A DNA stretch of 64,000 bases from Porticoccaceae bacterium (GTDB lineage Bacteria; Pseudomonadota; Gammaproteobacteria; Pseudomonadales; Porticoccaceae), in the NCBI GenBank assembly GCA_028822155.1, contig JAPKEJ010000004.1:22461-86460 (forward strand). The letters run 5' to 3'. Within the stretch, counting starts at the first letter, position 1; every line of letters begins with the position of its first letter. This document shows, one piece after another, positions 28,647 through 38,142 of the stretch. The notes beneath the pieces are model-generated. The model did not search any database. It saw nothing but the letters and a program-made list of their open reading frames with translations, and was not told the origin of the DNA. The position numbers and the translations under genes are program-made.

Positions 28647-29720
28647 ATGAAGCAAGTGCTAAGCAGGTGGTTAGGTCGTTATTTCGGCAATGAAGAAGCG
28701 GTACTTTTGGCTGTGATGCTATTAGTTTCACTTGCTGTAATGGCAACAATCGGTGGATTTTTGGGCCCCGTATTTACAGCCCTAATTTTATCATTTTTGC
28801 TACAAGGGGTAGTCAACACTTTGCAGCGCGCCGGTGCGTCGCCTAGGGTATCAATGGTGACTTCTTACGTGCTATTTTTGCTGGGTTTGGTGGCGATCTT
28901 GGTAGGTTTGGTGCCTATTGTCGGAAGGCAAATGTCTCTGTTACTTGCCGAAGTGCCAATCCTAATCAGTCGTATCCAAGGTTTCTTAGTGACGCTACCA
29001 GATCGATATTCCGCCTACTTGACTGCGGATCAATTTGAGCTGTTGTCGAGACGTATCTCTGAGGAGATAGCTAATATTGCGGAGCAAATACTGACGTTTT
29101 CAATTAGCAGCTTTCCAAGCCTTCTGGCCGTTGCTATCTATTTGCTTTTGGTCCCAGTGCTGGTCTTCTTCATGCTAAAGGATAGACATCAACTGTTTGG
29201 CTTTGTAGCTAATCTGTTACCGCGTAGACGCCCGGTGATGACAATTATTTGGTCTGAAATGAATGTTCAGTTTGCTAACTATGTTCGTGGTAAGGCTATT
29301 GAGATCCTGATCGTTGGCTCGCTATCTTTTGTTGCGTTTTTATTGCTTGGCCTTAATTACGCGGCTTTATTGGCACTATTAGTGGGTCTCTCAGTGCTAA
29401 TACCGTATATAGGCGCAAGTGTTGTGACCTTGCCTGTGCTACTAGTGGGCTATATGCAGTGGGGTTACTCAGCTGAGTTTGGTTGGTTGTTCTTTACGTA
29501 CGGTGTCATTCAGTTTTTTGATGGCAATGTGTTAGTACCACTGTTATTTTCTGAGGTTGTCAATTTACATCCAATAGCCATCATTGTGGCAGTGTTACTC
29601 TTTGGCGGTATCTGGGGATTTTGGGGGGTTTTCTTCGCTATTCCCTTGGCGACATTGGTCAAGGCCGTATTTAATGCTTGGCCTGAAGGGTCGGCCGCTG
29701 AAGGGGTTTTAGAAGAGTAG
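28647..29720 (+). CDS. perM: PerM/AI-2E family transporter
   Basis: Polytopic membrane protein of the AI-2 exporter (UPF0118) superfamily; 357 residues, like E. coli PerM (353). The ATG at 28647 is chosen because AAGGAA lies eight bases upstream; the open frame begins at 28551 but adds an unrelated stretch. Helices are grouped in the family pattern, with the conserved late motif IPYIGASVVTLPVL and FFDGNVLVPLLFSEVVNLHP. Its transported substrate is unknown in most bacteria. perM next to bepA, divergently, is an arrangement also found in E. coli relatives. Confidence 0.9.
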   Translation: MKQVLSRWLGRYFGNEEAVLLAVMLLVSLAVMATIGGFLGPVFTALILSFLLQGVVNTLQRAGASPRVSMVTSYVLFLLGLVAILVGLVPIVGRQMSLLLAEVPILISRIQGFLVTLPDRYSAYLTADQFELLSRRISEEIANIAEQILTFSISSFPSLLAVAIYLLLVPVLVFFMLKDRHQLFGFVANLLPRRRPVMTIIWSEMNVQFANYVRGKAIEILIVGSLSFVAFLLLGLNYAALLALLVGLSVLIPYIGASVVTLPVLLVGYMQWGYSAEFGWLFFTYGVIQFFDGNVLVPLLFSEVVNLHPIAIIVAVLLFGGIWGFWGVFFAIPLATLVKAVFNAWPEGSAAEGVLEE

Positions 29721-30034
29721 ATTCTGGCGCTTAATCGGGGGATTCTGGTATAGCTCAGACTGTTCCAAAGGCTTAAATTCCATATTTCTGTAGTTTTACT
29801 AACTTATAAATCGTTTTACATTCTATTTAAATTGTTATATTTCAATAAGATAGCTTTTTATTGCGACCCTCAATAGCGCAAATAATTTTAAAATTAGCTT
29901 TAATTGGCCTCTTTTTGTAGTTATACTACACACCTTTAAGCAGTGGCTGTTTCCCCACGCGTCAGGCTAGTACTATGCAGCCTGATTAGCGAAAGGAAAC
30001 CCTAGCCACATAGGCCAGCGTTAGGGAATAGACC
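29721..30034 (+). promoter_or_regulatory. aceE upstream region with structured 5' leader
   Basis: 314 bases between perM and aceE. The first 170 are AT-rich and hold no gene. A possible -10 (TATACT, 29922-29927) predicts a start near 29934, leaving a leader of about 100 bases. In it, GTTTCC (29949-29954) pairs with GGAAAC (29995-30000), enclosing TCAGGCT (29962-29968) with AGCCTGA (29979-29985). Just after, CCCTA (30000-30004) can pair with TAGGG (30022-30026), which would hide the AGGG ribosome site eight bases before the ATG. Function as a translation control element is inference. Confidence 0.45.
29916..29930. promoter_or_regulatory. Palindromic operator of GntR/PdhR type over the aceE -10 box
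   Basis: TGTAGT (29916-29921), TAT, ACTACA (29925-29930) is a perfect inverted repeat whose core TAGTTATACTA fits the TnGTnnnACnA pattern of FadR/PdhR-subfamily GntR operators. It overlaps the candidate -10 (29922-29927), so binding would block transcription. In E. coli, PdhR represses the pyruvate dehydrogenase operon from an operator of the same shape. No pdhR gene is within the window. Confidence 0.5.
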
Positions 30035-32698
30035 ATGCAAGATTTAGATCCATCTGAAACTAAAGAGTGGCTCGACGCTCTGGACTCCATACGACAGGCC
30101 CAGGGTGATGAGCGTGCTAGCTATATCCTTGATGCATTATATTCTCATGCTACTGAAATCAGAATCCAGTTGCCTCAGTCGGTTACGACTCCGTACAGAA
30201 ATACCATTCCTGTTGAGCAAGAGAAAGTGATGCCTGGTGATCTATTTATGGAGCGCCGCATAAGATCGCTCGTCAGATGGAATGCTCTTGCAATGGTGAT
30301 GCGTGCGAATACTCAAAGCGAGGGTATTGGTGGTCACATCGCTAGCTTTTCCTCGGCAGCAACTCTTTATGATGTAGGTTTCAATTATTTTTTCAGGGGA
30401 TCCAAAGATGACAATTTGGGCGATCTGATATTCTTTCAGGGTCATAGTTCCCCAGGTATGTATGCGCGATCTTTCCTGGAAGGGCGTTTAAGTGCGAGTC
30501 AGCTAGACAACTTTAGACGAGAAGTTGACGGCAAAGGACTCTCCTCGTACCCGCACCCATGGCTAATGCCTGACTATTGGCAGTTTCCTACCGTTTCGAT
30601 GGGTCTGGGCCCGATCCAGGCAATTTATCAAGCCCACGTTATGCGCTATTTGTCTGCGCGCAGTTTGGTTGAGCGCGGTGACAGAAAAGTTTGGGCGTTT
30701 CTCGGCGATGGAGAATGTGACGAGCCTGAAACTCTTGGAGCTATATCTTTGGCGGGTAGAGAAGGGCTAGAGAACCTTATATTTGTGATTAATTGTAATT
30801 TGCAGCGCCTGGATGGTCCGGTGAGAGGAAACGGAAAAATCATTCAAGAGCTAGAGGGTCAGTTCCGAGGCGCCGGCTGGAACGTAATTAAAGTAATTTG
30901 GGGCCGTCATTGGGATGCCCTTATAGAGCGAGATAAAAGCGGGTTATTACTGCAGCGTATGAATGAAGTATGTGACGGTGAACTGCAAAATTATAAATAT
31001 AATGGCGGCGCCTACACTAGGGAGCATTTTTTCGGTAAGTATCCCGAACTTCTCGATCTTGTTAAAGATTTAACTGATGACCAGATCATGGGTTTAAATA
31101 GAGGCGGCCATGACCCTTATAAGGTTTATGCTGCCTACTCAGAGGCCGTTGCCAATAAGGGCAAACCAACTGTGATCCTTGCGCAGACAGTGAAGGGCTA
31201 TGGACTAGGTGCGGGGGGTCAAGCGGCTAACGATACTCACTCTGTCAAAAAACTAGATGTGGAGAATCTGCGTAGATTTAGAGATCGATTTGGTATTCCC
31301 ATAACGGATGAGCAATTAGAGACAGTTCCCTATTATCGTCCGGCAGTGGATAGTCCCGAATTGATGTATATGAATCGTCGCCGCGAGAGCCTTGGGGGAC
31401 CGCTTCCGGCGCGCAAGTCGGAATTCGAATCAATGAATATTCCAGATCTAAACATTTTTGATAAACAGCTAGCCAGTAGTGGTAAACGTGAGATTTCGAC
31501 CACTATGGCCTTTGTGAGAGTGTTGTCCACATTAATAAAGGACAAGAACATTGGCAAAAATGTGGTCCCAATTGTACCTGATGAAGCGCGAACATTTGGT
31601 ATGGAAGGTATGTTTAGGCAACTTGGTATTTATACCTCGGTAGGCCAGCAATATGTACCCCATGACCATGAGCAAATCATGTACTACAAAGAAGATAAGA
31701 AGGGAGTTATTTTAGAGGAGGGGATCAACGAGGCTGGCGCTATGTCGGCATGGTTGGCGTTGGCGACTTCCTATAGCACCAACAGCTTCCCTATGATTCC
31801 GTTTTATATCTTTTACTCGATGTTTGGTTTTCAGCGTATCGGAGATTTAGCTTGGGCCGCAGGTGATAGTCAGGCAAGAGGTTTTTTGATCGGGGCAACA
31901 GCGGGTCGTACCACGCTTAATGGCGAGGGACTTCAGCATCAGGACGGACATAGTCTTATCCTGGCTAACACTATTCCAAATTGTAAAAGTTATGATGCGA
32001 CTTACAGCTATGAACTTGCTGTTATTGTTCAGAGCGGTTTGAAATGTATGTTTCAAGAGAAACAAAATTATTTTTATTATCTAACGACTATGAATGAAAA
32101 TTACGTCCAGCCAGCAATGCCCGAGGGCGTAGAGGACGGAATTATAAAAGGGATGTACCCCTTAGTCCGTTCTGAGATTGGCACAGATAAAGTCGCTGAG
32201 GCAAAAAAGGTAACGTTGATGGGAGCGGGCACTATTCTCAATGAGGTAATTGCTGCCGCAGCCATCCTAAAAGAGAGTTATGATGTTAATGCAGACATAT
32301 GGAGCCTCACTAGTATCAACGAATTGGTTAGGGATGGACAAGATGTTGATAGGTGGAATTTATTGCATCCCGCGGAGAAGCCAAGACTGTGTTATGTCCA
32401 GACACAGTTAAAGGGTCTTTCTGAACCAGTAGTGATAGCAACAGATTACATGAAGGCTTACGGTGAACAACTGCGCAGATATATTAATAGTCCTCTCCAT
32501 GTCTTAGGTACTGATGGCTTTGGACGCAGTGACAGCAGGGTTGCCCTAAGGCGTTTTTTTGAAGTCGACCGTTATTTTATTGCGGTAGCGGCACTCAAAG
32601 GGCTAGCGGATAATGGAACCATTGACGCGTCAGTTGTGTCAGATGCGATAGATAAGTTCGGCATAGATGCCGAAAAGACAAATCCTCTGAATATGTAA
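30035..32698 (+). CDS. aceE: Pyruvate dehydrogenase E1 component AceE (homodimeric)
   Basis: Thiamine-diphosphate enzyme that decarboxylates pyruvate and passes the acetyl group to the lipoyl domain of AceF. The 887 residues match E. coli AceE (887). The ThDP/Mg motif starts GDGECDEPE near residue 223 and ends INCNLQRLDGPVRGN; HSSPGMYARSFLEGR and QDGHSLI are other family stretches. aceF follows after 57 bases. Upstream are a palindromic site and a structured leader. The third subunit gene, lpd, is not nearby. Confidence 0.97.
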   Translation: MQDLDPSETKEWLDALDSIRQAQGDERASYILDALYSHATEIRIQLPQSVTTPYRNTIPVEQEKVMPGDLFMERRIRSLVRWNALAMVMRANTQSEGIGGHIASFSSAATLYDVGFNYFFRGSKDDNLGDLIFFQGHSSPGMYARSFLEGRLSASQLDNFRREVDGKGLSSYPHPWLMPDYWQFPTVSMGLGPIQAIYQAHVMRYLSARSLVERGDRKVWAFLGDGECDEPETLGAISLAGREGLENLIFVINCNLQRLDGPVRGNGKIIQELEGQFRGAGWNVIKVIWGRHWDALIERDKSGLLLQRMNEVCDGELQNYKYNGGAYTREHFFGKYPELLDLVKDLTDDQIMGLNRGGHDPYKVYAAYSEAVANKGKPTVILAQTVKGYGLGAGGQAANDTHSVKKLDVENLRRFRDRFGIPITDEQLETVPYYRPAVDSPELMYMNRRRESLGGPLPARKSEFESMNIPDLNIFDKQLASSGKREISTTMAFVRVLSTLIKDKNIGKNVVPIVPDEARTFGMEGMFRQLGIYTSVGQQYVPHDHEQIMYYKEDKKGVILEEGINEAGAMSAWLALATSYSTNSFPMIPFYIFYSMFGFQRIGDLAWAAGDSQARGFLIGATAGRTTLNGEGLQHQDGHSLILANTIPNCKSYDATYSYELAVIVQSGLKCMFQEKQNYFYYLTTMNENYVQPAMPEGVEDGIIKGMYPLVRSEIGTDKVAEAKKVTLMGAGTILNEVIAAAAILKESYDVNADIWSLTSINELVRDGQDVDRWNLLHPAEKPRLCYVQTQLKGLSEPVVIATDYMKAYGEQLRRYINSPLHVLGTDGFGRSDSRVALRRFFEVDRYFIAVAALKGLADNGTIDASVVSDAIDKFGIDAEKTNPLNM

Positions 32699-32755
32699 TT
32701 GTTGTTTATACTTGTAGCACTGGGTTAGTATTCAAGCGAAATAAAGGAAAAATGA

Positions 32756-34054
32756 GTGGCTATAGAAATTGTTAGAGTTCCCGACTTGGGTGGCGCTGAA
32801 ACGGTTGATGTTATCGAACTGAGCTTAGCTCAGGGTGACAATATTGCAATAGAGGACTCTCTGGTCGTTCTTGAATCAGACAAGGCCACTATGGATGTTC
32901 CCTCCCCCTATGAAGGGCAACTGGTCAAGTACCTAGTTGCAGAGGGTGATACGGTTAAGATCGGCGATCCTATCGCGGAGCTTGAAGTTTCTTCCTCAGA
33001 GTCAGTTTCTATGCCTGAAGTTGAGGAACCAGTTCAGACTGAGGTTGCCGAACCTAAGGTAGAAGCACCTGTGATTGAAGAAGAATCAGTGCCTATTCCA
33101 GAGCAACCAGCTATTGACTCTGAGGCATCACAGGATGGTGCAACAGGAGCCGATATCTATGCAGGGCCTTCGGTACGATTAATGGCCCGAGAGTTGGGCG
33201 TAAGCTTAGATTCGGTTGCTGGAAGCGGTCCTCGAGGACGTATTATTAAAGACGACATCGACGCCTATGTTAAAGACGCGCTAAACAGTAATACGGGTAA
33301 TAGTCTTGCTACTGGTAGTGAAATTCCAACGATCCCAGCAATTGATTTTAGCCAGTTCGGCGCAGTCGATATCATTAAATTAACTAAGATACAGAAACTC
33401 ACCGCCGCCAATATGCATCGGAATTGGTTAAATGTCCCCCATGTTACTCATTTTGATGACGCAGACATCACTGACTTGGAAGATTTCCGTAAGTCGCTTA
33501 AGGCCGAAGGAGAATCGCGTGGGGTTCGTATAACACCAGTCTCATTTATTATTAAAGCCATCGCCATGGCTCTCACCGCCAACCCAGTGATCAATCGGTC
33601 TCTAGCGCCTGATGGTGAGCACTATATTCAAAAAGCCTACTGCAACATTGGCATGGCGGTAGATACCCCAAGAGGCTTGATGGTCCCTGTTATTCGTAAC
33701 GTGGATGAAAAAGGTATTTGGGAGATTGCTGCAGATGTAGCTGATCTCGCTACCAAAGCGCGTGACGGTAAACTCAAGCCTTCAGATATGCAAGGCGGAT
33801 GCTTTAGCCTGTCAAGCTTAGGGGCCATTGGGGGTAATGGATTTACGCCCATTGTGAACGCACCTGAGGCCGGTATTTTAGGGGTTTCTAAATCCCAAAT
33901 GAAACCGATATGGAATGGTGATATCTTTGAACCACGTCTAATGTTGCCGATGGCGCTGTCCTATGACCACCGACTTGTAAATGGTGGTGATGCTGGCCGA
34001 TTTATGACTGATATTGTCAAATTCTTGAGTGATATTCGCCACTTAGTCTTGTAA
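32756..34054 (+). CDS. aceF: Pyruvate dehydrogenase E2, dihydrolipoyl acetyltransferase AceF
   Basis: Core of the pyruvate dehydrogenase complex; transfers acetyl groups to CoA. It starts at GTG with AAGGAAA upstream; an ATG at 32752 is in another frame and soon stops. The 432 residues hold one lipoyl domain (about 1-80, lipoylated K43 in ESDKATMD), a Glu/Pro/Val-rich linker, a peripheral-subunit-binding domain (136-172, PSVRLMARELGV) and the catalytic domain. E. coli AceF has three lipoyl domains, so this is the short form. The active-site motif is DHRLVNG with H405, and Asn409 in place of the more usual Asp; as I recall, pseudomonad-type AceF also has Asn. Confidence 0.95.
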   Translation: MAIEIVRVPDLGGAETVDVIELSLAQGDNIAIEDSLVVLESDKATMDVPSPYEGQLVKYLVAEGDTVKIGDPIAELEVSSSESVSMPEVEEPVQTEVAEPKVEAPVIEEESVPIPEQPAIDSEASQDGATGADIYAGPSVRLMARELGVSLDSVAGSGPRGRIIKDDIDAYVKDALNSNTGNSLATGSEIPTIPAIDFSQFGAVDIIKLTKIQKLTAANMHRNWLNVPHVTHFDDADITDLEDFRKSLKAEGESRGVRITPVSFIIKAIAMALTANPVINRSLAPDGEHYIQKAYCNIGMAVDTPRGLMVPVIRNVDEKGIWEIAADVADLATKARDGKLKPSDMQGGCFSLSSLGAIGGNGFTPIVNAPEAGILGVSKSQMKPIWNGDIFEPRLMLPMALSYDHRLVNGGDAGRFMTDIVKFLSDIRHLVL

Positions 34055-34083
34055 TTTTTTGAGTTCCATTTGTTGGGGTAAGC

Positions 34084-34524
34084 ATGCAGTTTTTACATAC
34101 TATGGTCCGCGTTAGTAATCTTGAAGCTTCACTTGATTTTTATTGCGGTGGCTTAGGCTTATCTGAGATATCTCGAGTCGACAATGAGAAAGGGCGATTT
34201 ACGCTTGTCTTTCTTGCCGCCGAGGGCGATGCAGATACCGCGAAATCTACTCAATCACCACTGATCGAGCTGACATGGAATTGGGATACTGAAGAGTATT
34301 TGGGTGGAAGAAACTTTGGTCATATGGCATTTCGTGTGACCGATATTTATCAGACTTGCCAAAAACTAGCTGATAGTGGGGTTGTTATTAACCGTCCACC
34401 ACGCGACGGGCACATGGCATTCGTTCGCTCCCCTGACAATATTTCCATCGAATTATTACAGGCTGGACCTAGACTCGCGTCAAAGGAGCCCTGGACGTCA
34501 ATGGCCAATCTTGGCGAATGGTAG
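34084..34524 (+). CDS. gloA: Glyoxalase I-like VOC family protein
   Basis: Vicinal-oxygen-chelate enzyme resembling lactoylglutathione lyase, which detoxifies methylglyoxal with glutathione. The 146 residues show both beta-alpha-beta modules: MQFLHTMVRVSNLEASLDFY (first metal ligand His5), LIELTWNWD with a glutamate ligand, GHMAFRV with a histidine, and ISIELLQ with the last glutamate, the full His-Glu-His-Glu set. It follows aceF by 29 bases and may be co-transcribed. Related VOC enzymes with other substrates cannot be excluded. Confidence 0.85.
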   Translation: MQFLHTMVRVSNLEASLDFYCGGLGLSEISRVDNEKGRFTLVFLAAEGDADTAKSTQSPLIELTWNWDTEEYLGGRNFGHMAFRVTDIYQTCQKLADSGVVINRPPRDGHMAFVRSPDNISIELLQAGPRLASKEPWTSMANLGEW

Positions 34525-34538
34525 CCCTGCGCCTCTAG

Positions 34539-35621
34539 TCAGACCTTTTTGAACGGTAACATTCCCATGGCTTGCTCAATATGCTGGGCGATGCCTAAAT
34601 CTTCAGACTTTAGATAGCGCGCAATAGCATCCTTAAACTGTGGGTGCTTTATCCAGTGAAGCGAATGCGTTTTAACCGGCTCAAAGCCCCTTACTAATTT
34701 GTGCTCACCTTGGGCGCCTGCGTCATAACGACGGAGACCTTTTTGTATTGCAAACTCGATACCACTGTAATAACAAAGCTCAAAATGGAGGTAGGGGAAC
34801 TCGCCCAGACTGCCCCAATAGCGGCCGTAGAGCGTCTCACTGTCAAAGAGGTATAAGGCACAGGCAATGGGCTGTCCGTCCTTGATGCCAACGGACATGG
34901 CTATCTGCTCCGGCATGTTAGCTGCGATCTGTGCAAAAAAGGCCTGGGTCAAATAGCCTTTTGTTCCGTTTCGCTTAGCATAGGTGCGTTCATACAGCCT
35001 ATAAAAAAGATCCCAGATTTCGGCGGTTATCTCGTTGCCGACAAGGACCTCCACTTTGATCTCTTGCTTGGTTATTTCCGATCGCTCTTTACGTATCATT
35101 TTCCGTTTTCGTGAGGTCATCGAGCCTAAAAAAGCATCAAAATCATCATATTCCTTATTGAACCAATGATATTGAACGCCGCTGCGCTTAAGTAGCCGAG
35201 GATCCTCAAATACACTCAGCTGCTCGGAACTAGGAAATAGTAAGTGCCAGCTAGAGGCATCAATTTCGTCCGCGAGTCTTATTACCTCATCTAAAAACTG
35301 AACGCAGTGCTGTCTATCTAATGGATCATCGGTTCTGACCCTAATGCCGGTGGACGGAGTGAAAGGCACTGCGGTAATTAGTTTTGGGTAGTACTCAAGT
35401 CCGTTCTGGTGATATGCGTTTGCCCAGGCATAATCAAAAACGTACTCGCCCATAGAGTGGTCTTTGAGATACAAAGGCATAAAGCACTGGCTGTCTTTCT
35501 CTTCCAGTTGCAGATGTATAGGGGTCCAGCCGGTTTCTGGTGAAACACTGCCGCTATCTTCAAGTGCCTGCAAAAAAGCGGGTCTTAGAAACGGATAGGG
35601 AAGTTGATCAGGTTGGGTCAT
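34539..35621 (-). CDS. GNAT-fold protein of the COG3146 family
   Basis: 360-residue protein of the family annotated as peptidoglycan-biosynthesis/recognition or GNAT N-acetyltransferase (FemAB-like double GNAT fold). Typical stretches are MPLYLKDHSMGEYVFDYAWA, MTSRKRKMIRKERSEI and LYGRYWGSLGEFPYLHFELCYY. There is no signal peptide or membrane segment. Substrate is unknown for the family. It converges on the glyoxalase gene with a 14-base gap and is divergent from fabV. Confidence 0.85.
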   Translation of the reverse strand: MTQPDQLPYPFLRPAFLQALEDSGSVSPETGWTPIHLQLEEKDSQCFMPLYLKDHSMGEYVFDYAWANAYHQNGLEYYPKLITAVPFTPSTGIRVRTDDPLDRQHCVQFLDEVIRLADEIDASSWHLLFPSSEQLSVFEDPRLLKRSGVQYHWFNKEYDDFDAFLGSMTSRKRKMIRKERSEITKQEIKVEVLVGNEITAEIWDLFYRLYERTYAKRNGTKGYLTQAFFAQIAANMPEQIAMSVGIKDGQPIACALYLFDSETLYGRYWGSLGEFPYLHFELCYYSGIEFAIQKGLRRYDAGAQGEHKLVRGFEPVKTHSLHWIKHPQFKDAIARYLKSEDLGIAQHIEQAMGMLPFKKV

Positions 35622-35798
35622 AACGTTGCAGTTCTCAATGTATTTATATCATTCTACTGGCGCTTGACCCGATTAGGATCAGTGGTATTAGCACAGCATT
35701 ATAGTGGGTCTTCAGGAGTTCTACACTGAGATAATCGGCTTCAAAGCCAATGCCCTTAGCGTAGATTACGGGCTGTCCTTAAAAACTGATCATTTATG

Positions 35799-35858
35799 TA
35801 TAATTTGATTCTAATCTTACGAGACAGGGAGGCATTAGGGTATCATTGTATCTATACA
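35799..35858 (+). promoter_or_regulatory. fabV upstream region: TATAAT -10 box and 12-bp palindrome
   Basis: A consensus TATAAT at 35799-35804 predicts a start near 35811, about 78 bases before the fabV ATG; the -35 is poor, so an activator may be needed. The leader contains TGTATCTATACA (35847-35858), an inverted repeat of five-base arms, which may be an operator. The remainder of the 267-base gap to the divergent GNAT gene shows nothing recognisable. Confidence 0.4.
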
Positions 35859-35888
35859 GCGCAACCCCTTCAGATGGAGAGATATTGA

Positions 35889-37076
35889 ATGATTATTAAG
35901 CCTCGCGTGAGAGGATTTATGTGTATTACGAGTCATCCGACTGGTTGTGAAAGCAATGTGGTAGAGCAAATTGACTATATTAAGGCTCAGGTACCGGTTG
36001 AGGGCCCAAAGCGAGTACTCGTGATTGGTAGTTCAACGGGATATGGACTGTCTGCGCGTATTACCGCCGCGTTTGGTTGTGGAGCCTCAACACTAGGCGT
36101 ATTTTTTGAGAAGCCTGGTACCGACCGCAAGCCTGGCACCGCTGGCTGGTATAACAGTGCGGCGTTCCATAAGCATGCAGACGCCAATGGTCTCTATGCT
36201 AAGAGTATCAATGGTGATGCATTCTCTGATGAAGTAAAGCAACGGGCCATCACAACCATAAAAGAAGATCTCGGTCAGATTGATTTGGTCATCTATAGCT
36301 TGGCTGCACCACGACGACAGCACCCGAAAACCGGCGAAGTATTTAATTCGACCTTAAAGCCCGTTGGCAAAAATATCAGTATGCGCGGTATTAATACCGA
36401 TAAAGAAACCATTCAAGAATTTAGCCTTGAAGCCGCCAGTGAACAGGAAATTCAGGATACGGTTGCCGTGATGGGGGGCGAGGACTGGGAAATGTGGCTT
36501 GAGGCCTTGGGCGATGCAGGAGTGCTGGCTGAGGGCGCCAAAACTACCGCATTTACTTATATTGGTGAGAAGATGACCTGGGACCTTTATTGGGATGGGA
36601 CGATCGGTCAGGCAAAGAAGGACCTTGATACCAAAGTGATTTCCATTAGAGATTCTTTAGCTCTGAGCGGCGGGGATGCTCGTGTGGCAGTATTAAAGGC
36701 TGTTGTTACACAGTCCAGCTCAGCTATCCCCATAATGCCTCTCTATTTAGCGATGTTATTCCGTGAGATGAAAGCTGACGGCAGTCATGAGGGTTGTATC
36801 GAACAGCTTTATCGCCTGTTTACAGAGGGGCTTTATACTGATACACCACGATACGATGAAGTGGGTCGTCTTAGGATGGATGAACTCGAGCTACGCCCAG
36901 AGATACAGGCTGCTGTAGCTGAATCTTGGGCTAATATATCGACTGAAAACCTAAGAGAGTTAACCGATTTTGCTGGATACAAGCACGAATTTTTGGCTCT
37001 CTTTGGCTTCGATATTCCCGGTATCGATTATGAAGCCGATGTAAACTCAGAAGTGGACATTGCACACCTTGTTTAA
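35889..37076 (+). CDS. fabV: Enoyl-ACP reductase FabV
   Basis: NADH-dependent reductase for the last step of each fatty-acid elongation cycle, the large, triclosan-tolerant alternative to FabI. The 395 residues (family about 400) begin with [20 protein letters not shown], carry the nucleotide-binding [12 protein letters not shown], and have the FabV active-site spacing Tyr-X8-Lys in [11 protein letters not shown], with the paired lysines. Use of FabV is common in marine and pseudomonad gammaproteobacteria. lpxL-like follows after 12 bases, linking fatty acid and lipid A synthesis. Confidence 0.96.
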   Translation: MIIKPRVRGFMCITSHPTGCESNVVEQIDYIKAQVPVEGPKRVLVIGSSTGYGLSARITAAFGCGASTLGVFFEKPGTDRKPGTAGWYNSAAFHKHADANGLYAKSINGDAFSDEVKQRAITTIKEDLGQIDLVIYSLAAPRRQHPKTGEVFNSTLKPVGKNISMRGINTDKETIQEFSLEAASEQEIQDTVAVMGGEDWEMWLEALGDAGVLAEGAKTTAFTYIGEKMTWDLYWDGTIGQAKKDLDTKVISIRDSLALSGGDARVAVLKAVVTQSSSAIPIMPLYLAMLFREMKADGSHEGCIEQLYRLFTEGLYTDTPRYDEVGRLRMDELELRPEIQAAVAESWANISTENLRELTDFAGYKHEFLALFGFDIPGIDYEADVNSEVDIAHLV

Positions 37077-37088
37077 GGTCACTATATT

Positions 37089-38045
37089 TTGAATTTTAAT
37101 CAGTCTAAGGGCACGAAATTCCAGATTGGATTATTGCATCCAAAGCATTGGCCTATCTGGCTGATCTTTGGCTTATGGCGTTTTATCACTATTTTCCCCT
37201 TCTCAGTGTTACTGGCTTTTGGTAAAGCATTAGGCCTTTTGGTACACAGCATCCCTAACCGACGCAAACATATTGCCAAGCGTAATATAGAAATATGTTT
37301 CCCGGAGAAGACGAGTGCTGAGCAGCAAAAGATGCTCAGAGATAACTTTATCAATATGGGTATCGCCGTGATGGAAACGGGGATAGCATGGTGGTGGTCG
37401 AAACGTCGGTTTGCTAGGTTGATCAACTATGATGGGCTTGAGTATTTTGACTCAATAGATCCAGGCCAAGGAATAATGTTGCTCGGCATTCACTTTACTA
37501 CTCTGGAGATCGGTGGCGGTGCCATAGCAATGGCCACTCAAATGGATGGAATGTACCGCGCACATGGCAATCCAGTTTATGACTTTATTCAAGCGCGAGG
37601 CCGCGTCTCAAAAGGGGAAGGGAATACGGTCGTGTATGAGCGCAGAGATGTAAGAGGGACAATGAAAGCCCTCAAGAAAGGTCGTACGCTTTGGTATGGC
37701 CCAGACCAGGACTATGGGCTAGGCCAGGGTTTGTTTGCTCCTTTCTTTGGTATTAAGGCGGCTACGGTGTACGGTACAGCAAGGTTTGCGAAAATATCTG
37801 GGGCTGCAGTCATTCCTTTTAGCCATGTTAGACTCGAAGGGAGCAAGGGTTACCAAATAACTATATATCCACCCTTAGAGAAGTTTCCTGAAGGCGATGA
37901 TCTGGTGGATGCAACGCGGATTAATAAGCTCGTCGAACAATTTGTTTTACTCAAGCCGGATCAATACCTGTGGGCCCATCGGCGATTTAAAAACCGCCCT
38001 GAAGGTGAGCCTGATCTTTATAATTTACCGGTCAAAGTCAAATGA
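37089..38045 (+). CDS. Lipid A biosynthesis acyltransferase (LpxL/LpxM family)
   Basis: Inner-membrane enzyme that adds a secondary acyl chain to Kdo2-lipid A using acyl-ACP. The 318 residues have an N-terminal membrane anchor (about 24-45), the catalytic HX4E motif in GIHFTTLEIGG, and later YGPDQDYG and the C-terminal YLWAHRRFKNRPEG, all typical of the family. The start is a TTG with AAGG about ten bases upstream; no ATG fits. LpxL versus LpxM or LpxP cannot be decided. Its position next to fabV suits a role using fresh acyl-ACP. Confidence 0.91.
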   Translation: MNFNQSKGTKFQIGLLHPKHWPIWLIFGLWRFITIFPFSVLLAFGKALGLLVHSIPNRRKHIAKRNIEICFPEKTSAEQQKMLRDNFINMGIAVMETGIAWWWSKRRFARLINYDGLEYFDSIDPGQGIMLLGIHFTTLEIGGGAIAMATQMDGMYRAHGNPVYDFIQARGRVSKGEGNTVVYERRDVRGTMKALKKGRTLWYGPDQDYGLGQGLFAPFFGIKAATVYGTARFAKISGAAVIPFSHVRLEGSKGYQITIYPPLEKFPEGDDLVDATRINKLVEQFVLLKPDQYLWAHRRFKNRPEGEPDLYNLPVKVK

Positions 38046-38142
38046 TCCTAAAAGTGTTTTCATCTGTAGACTTTTACTTGTACCTAGGTGATAGCCTCAG
38101 TACCATAAGTGCCCTTATCACGTCGGCGAACTGGAGAACCAA

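Noticed and set aside
38046..38142. Lysine riboswitch before dapA
   Set aside because: The gap is only 97 bases, too short, and lacks the multi-helix core; only a weak GTGATA/TATCAC pairing is seen.
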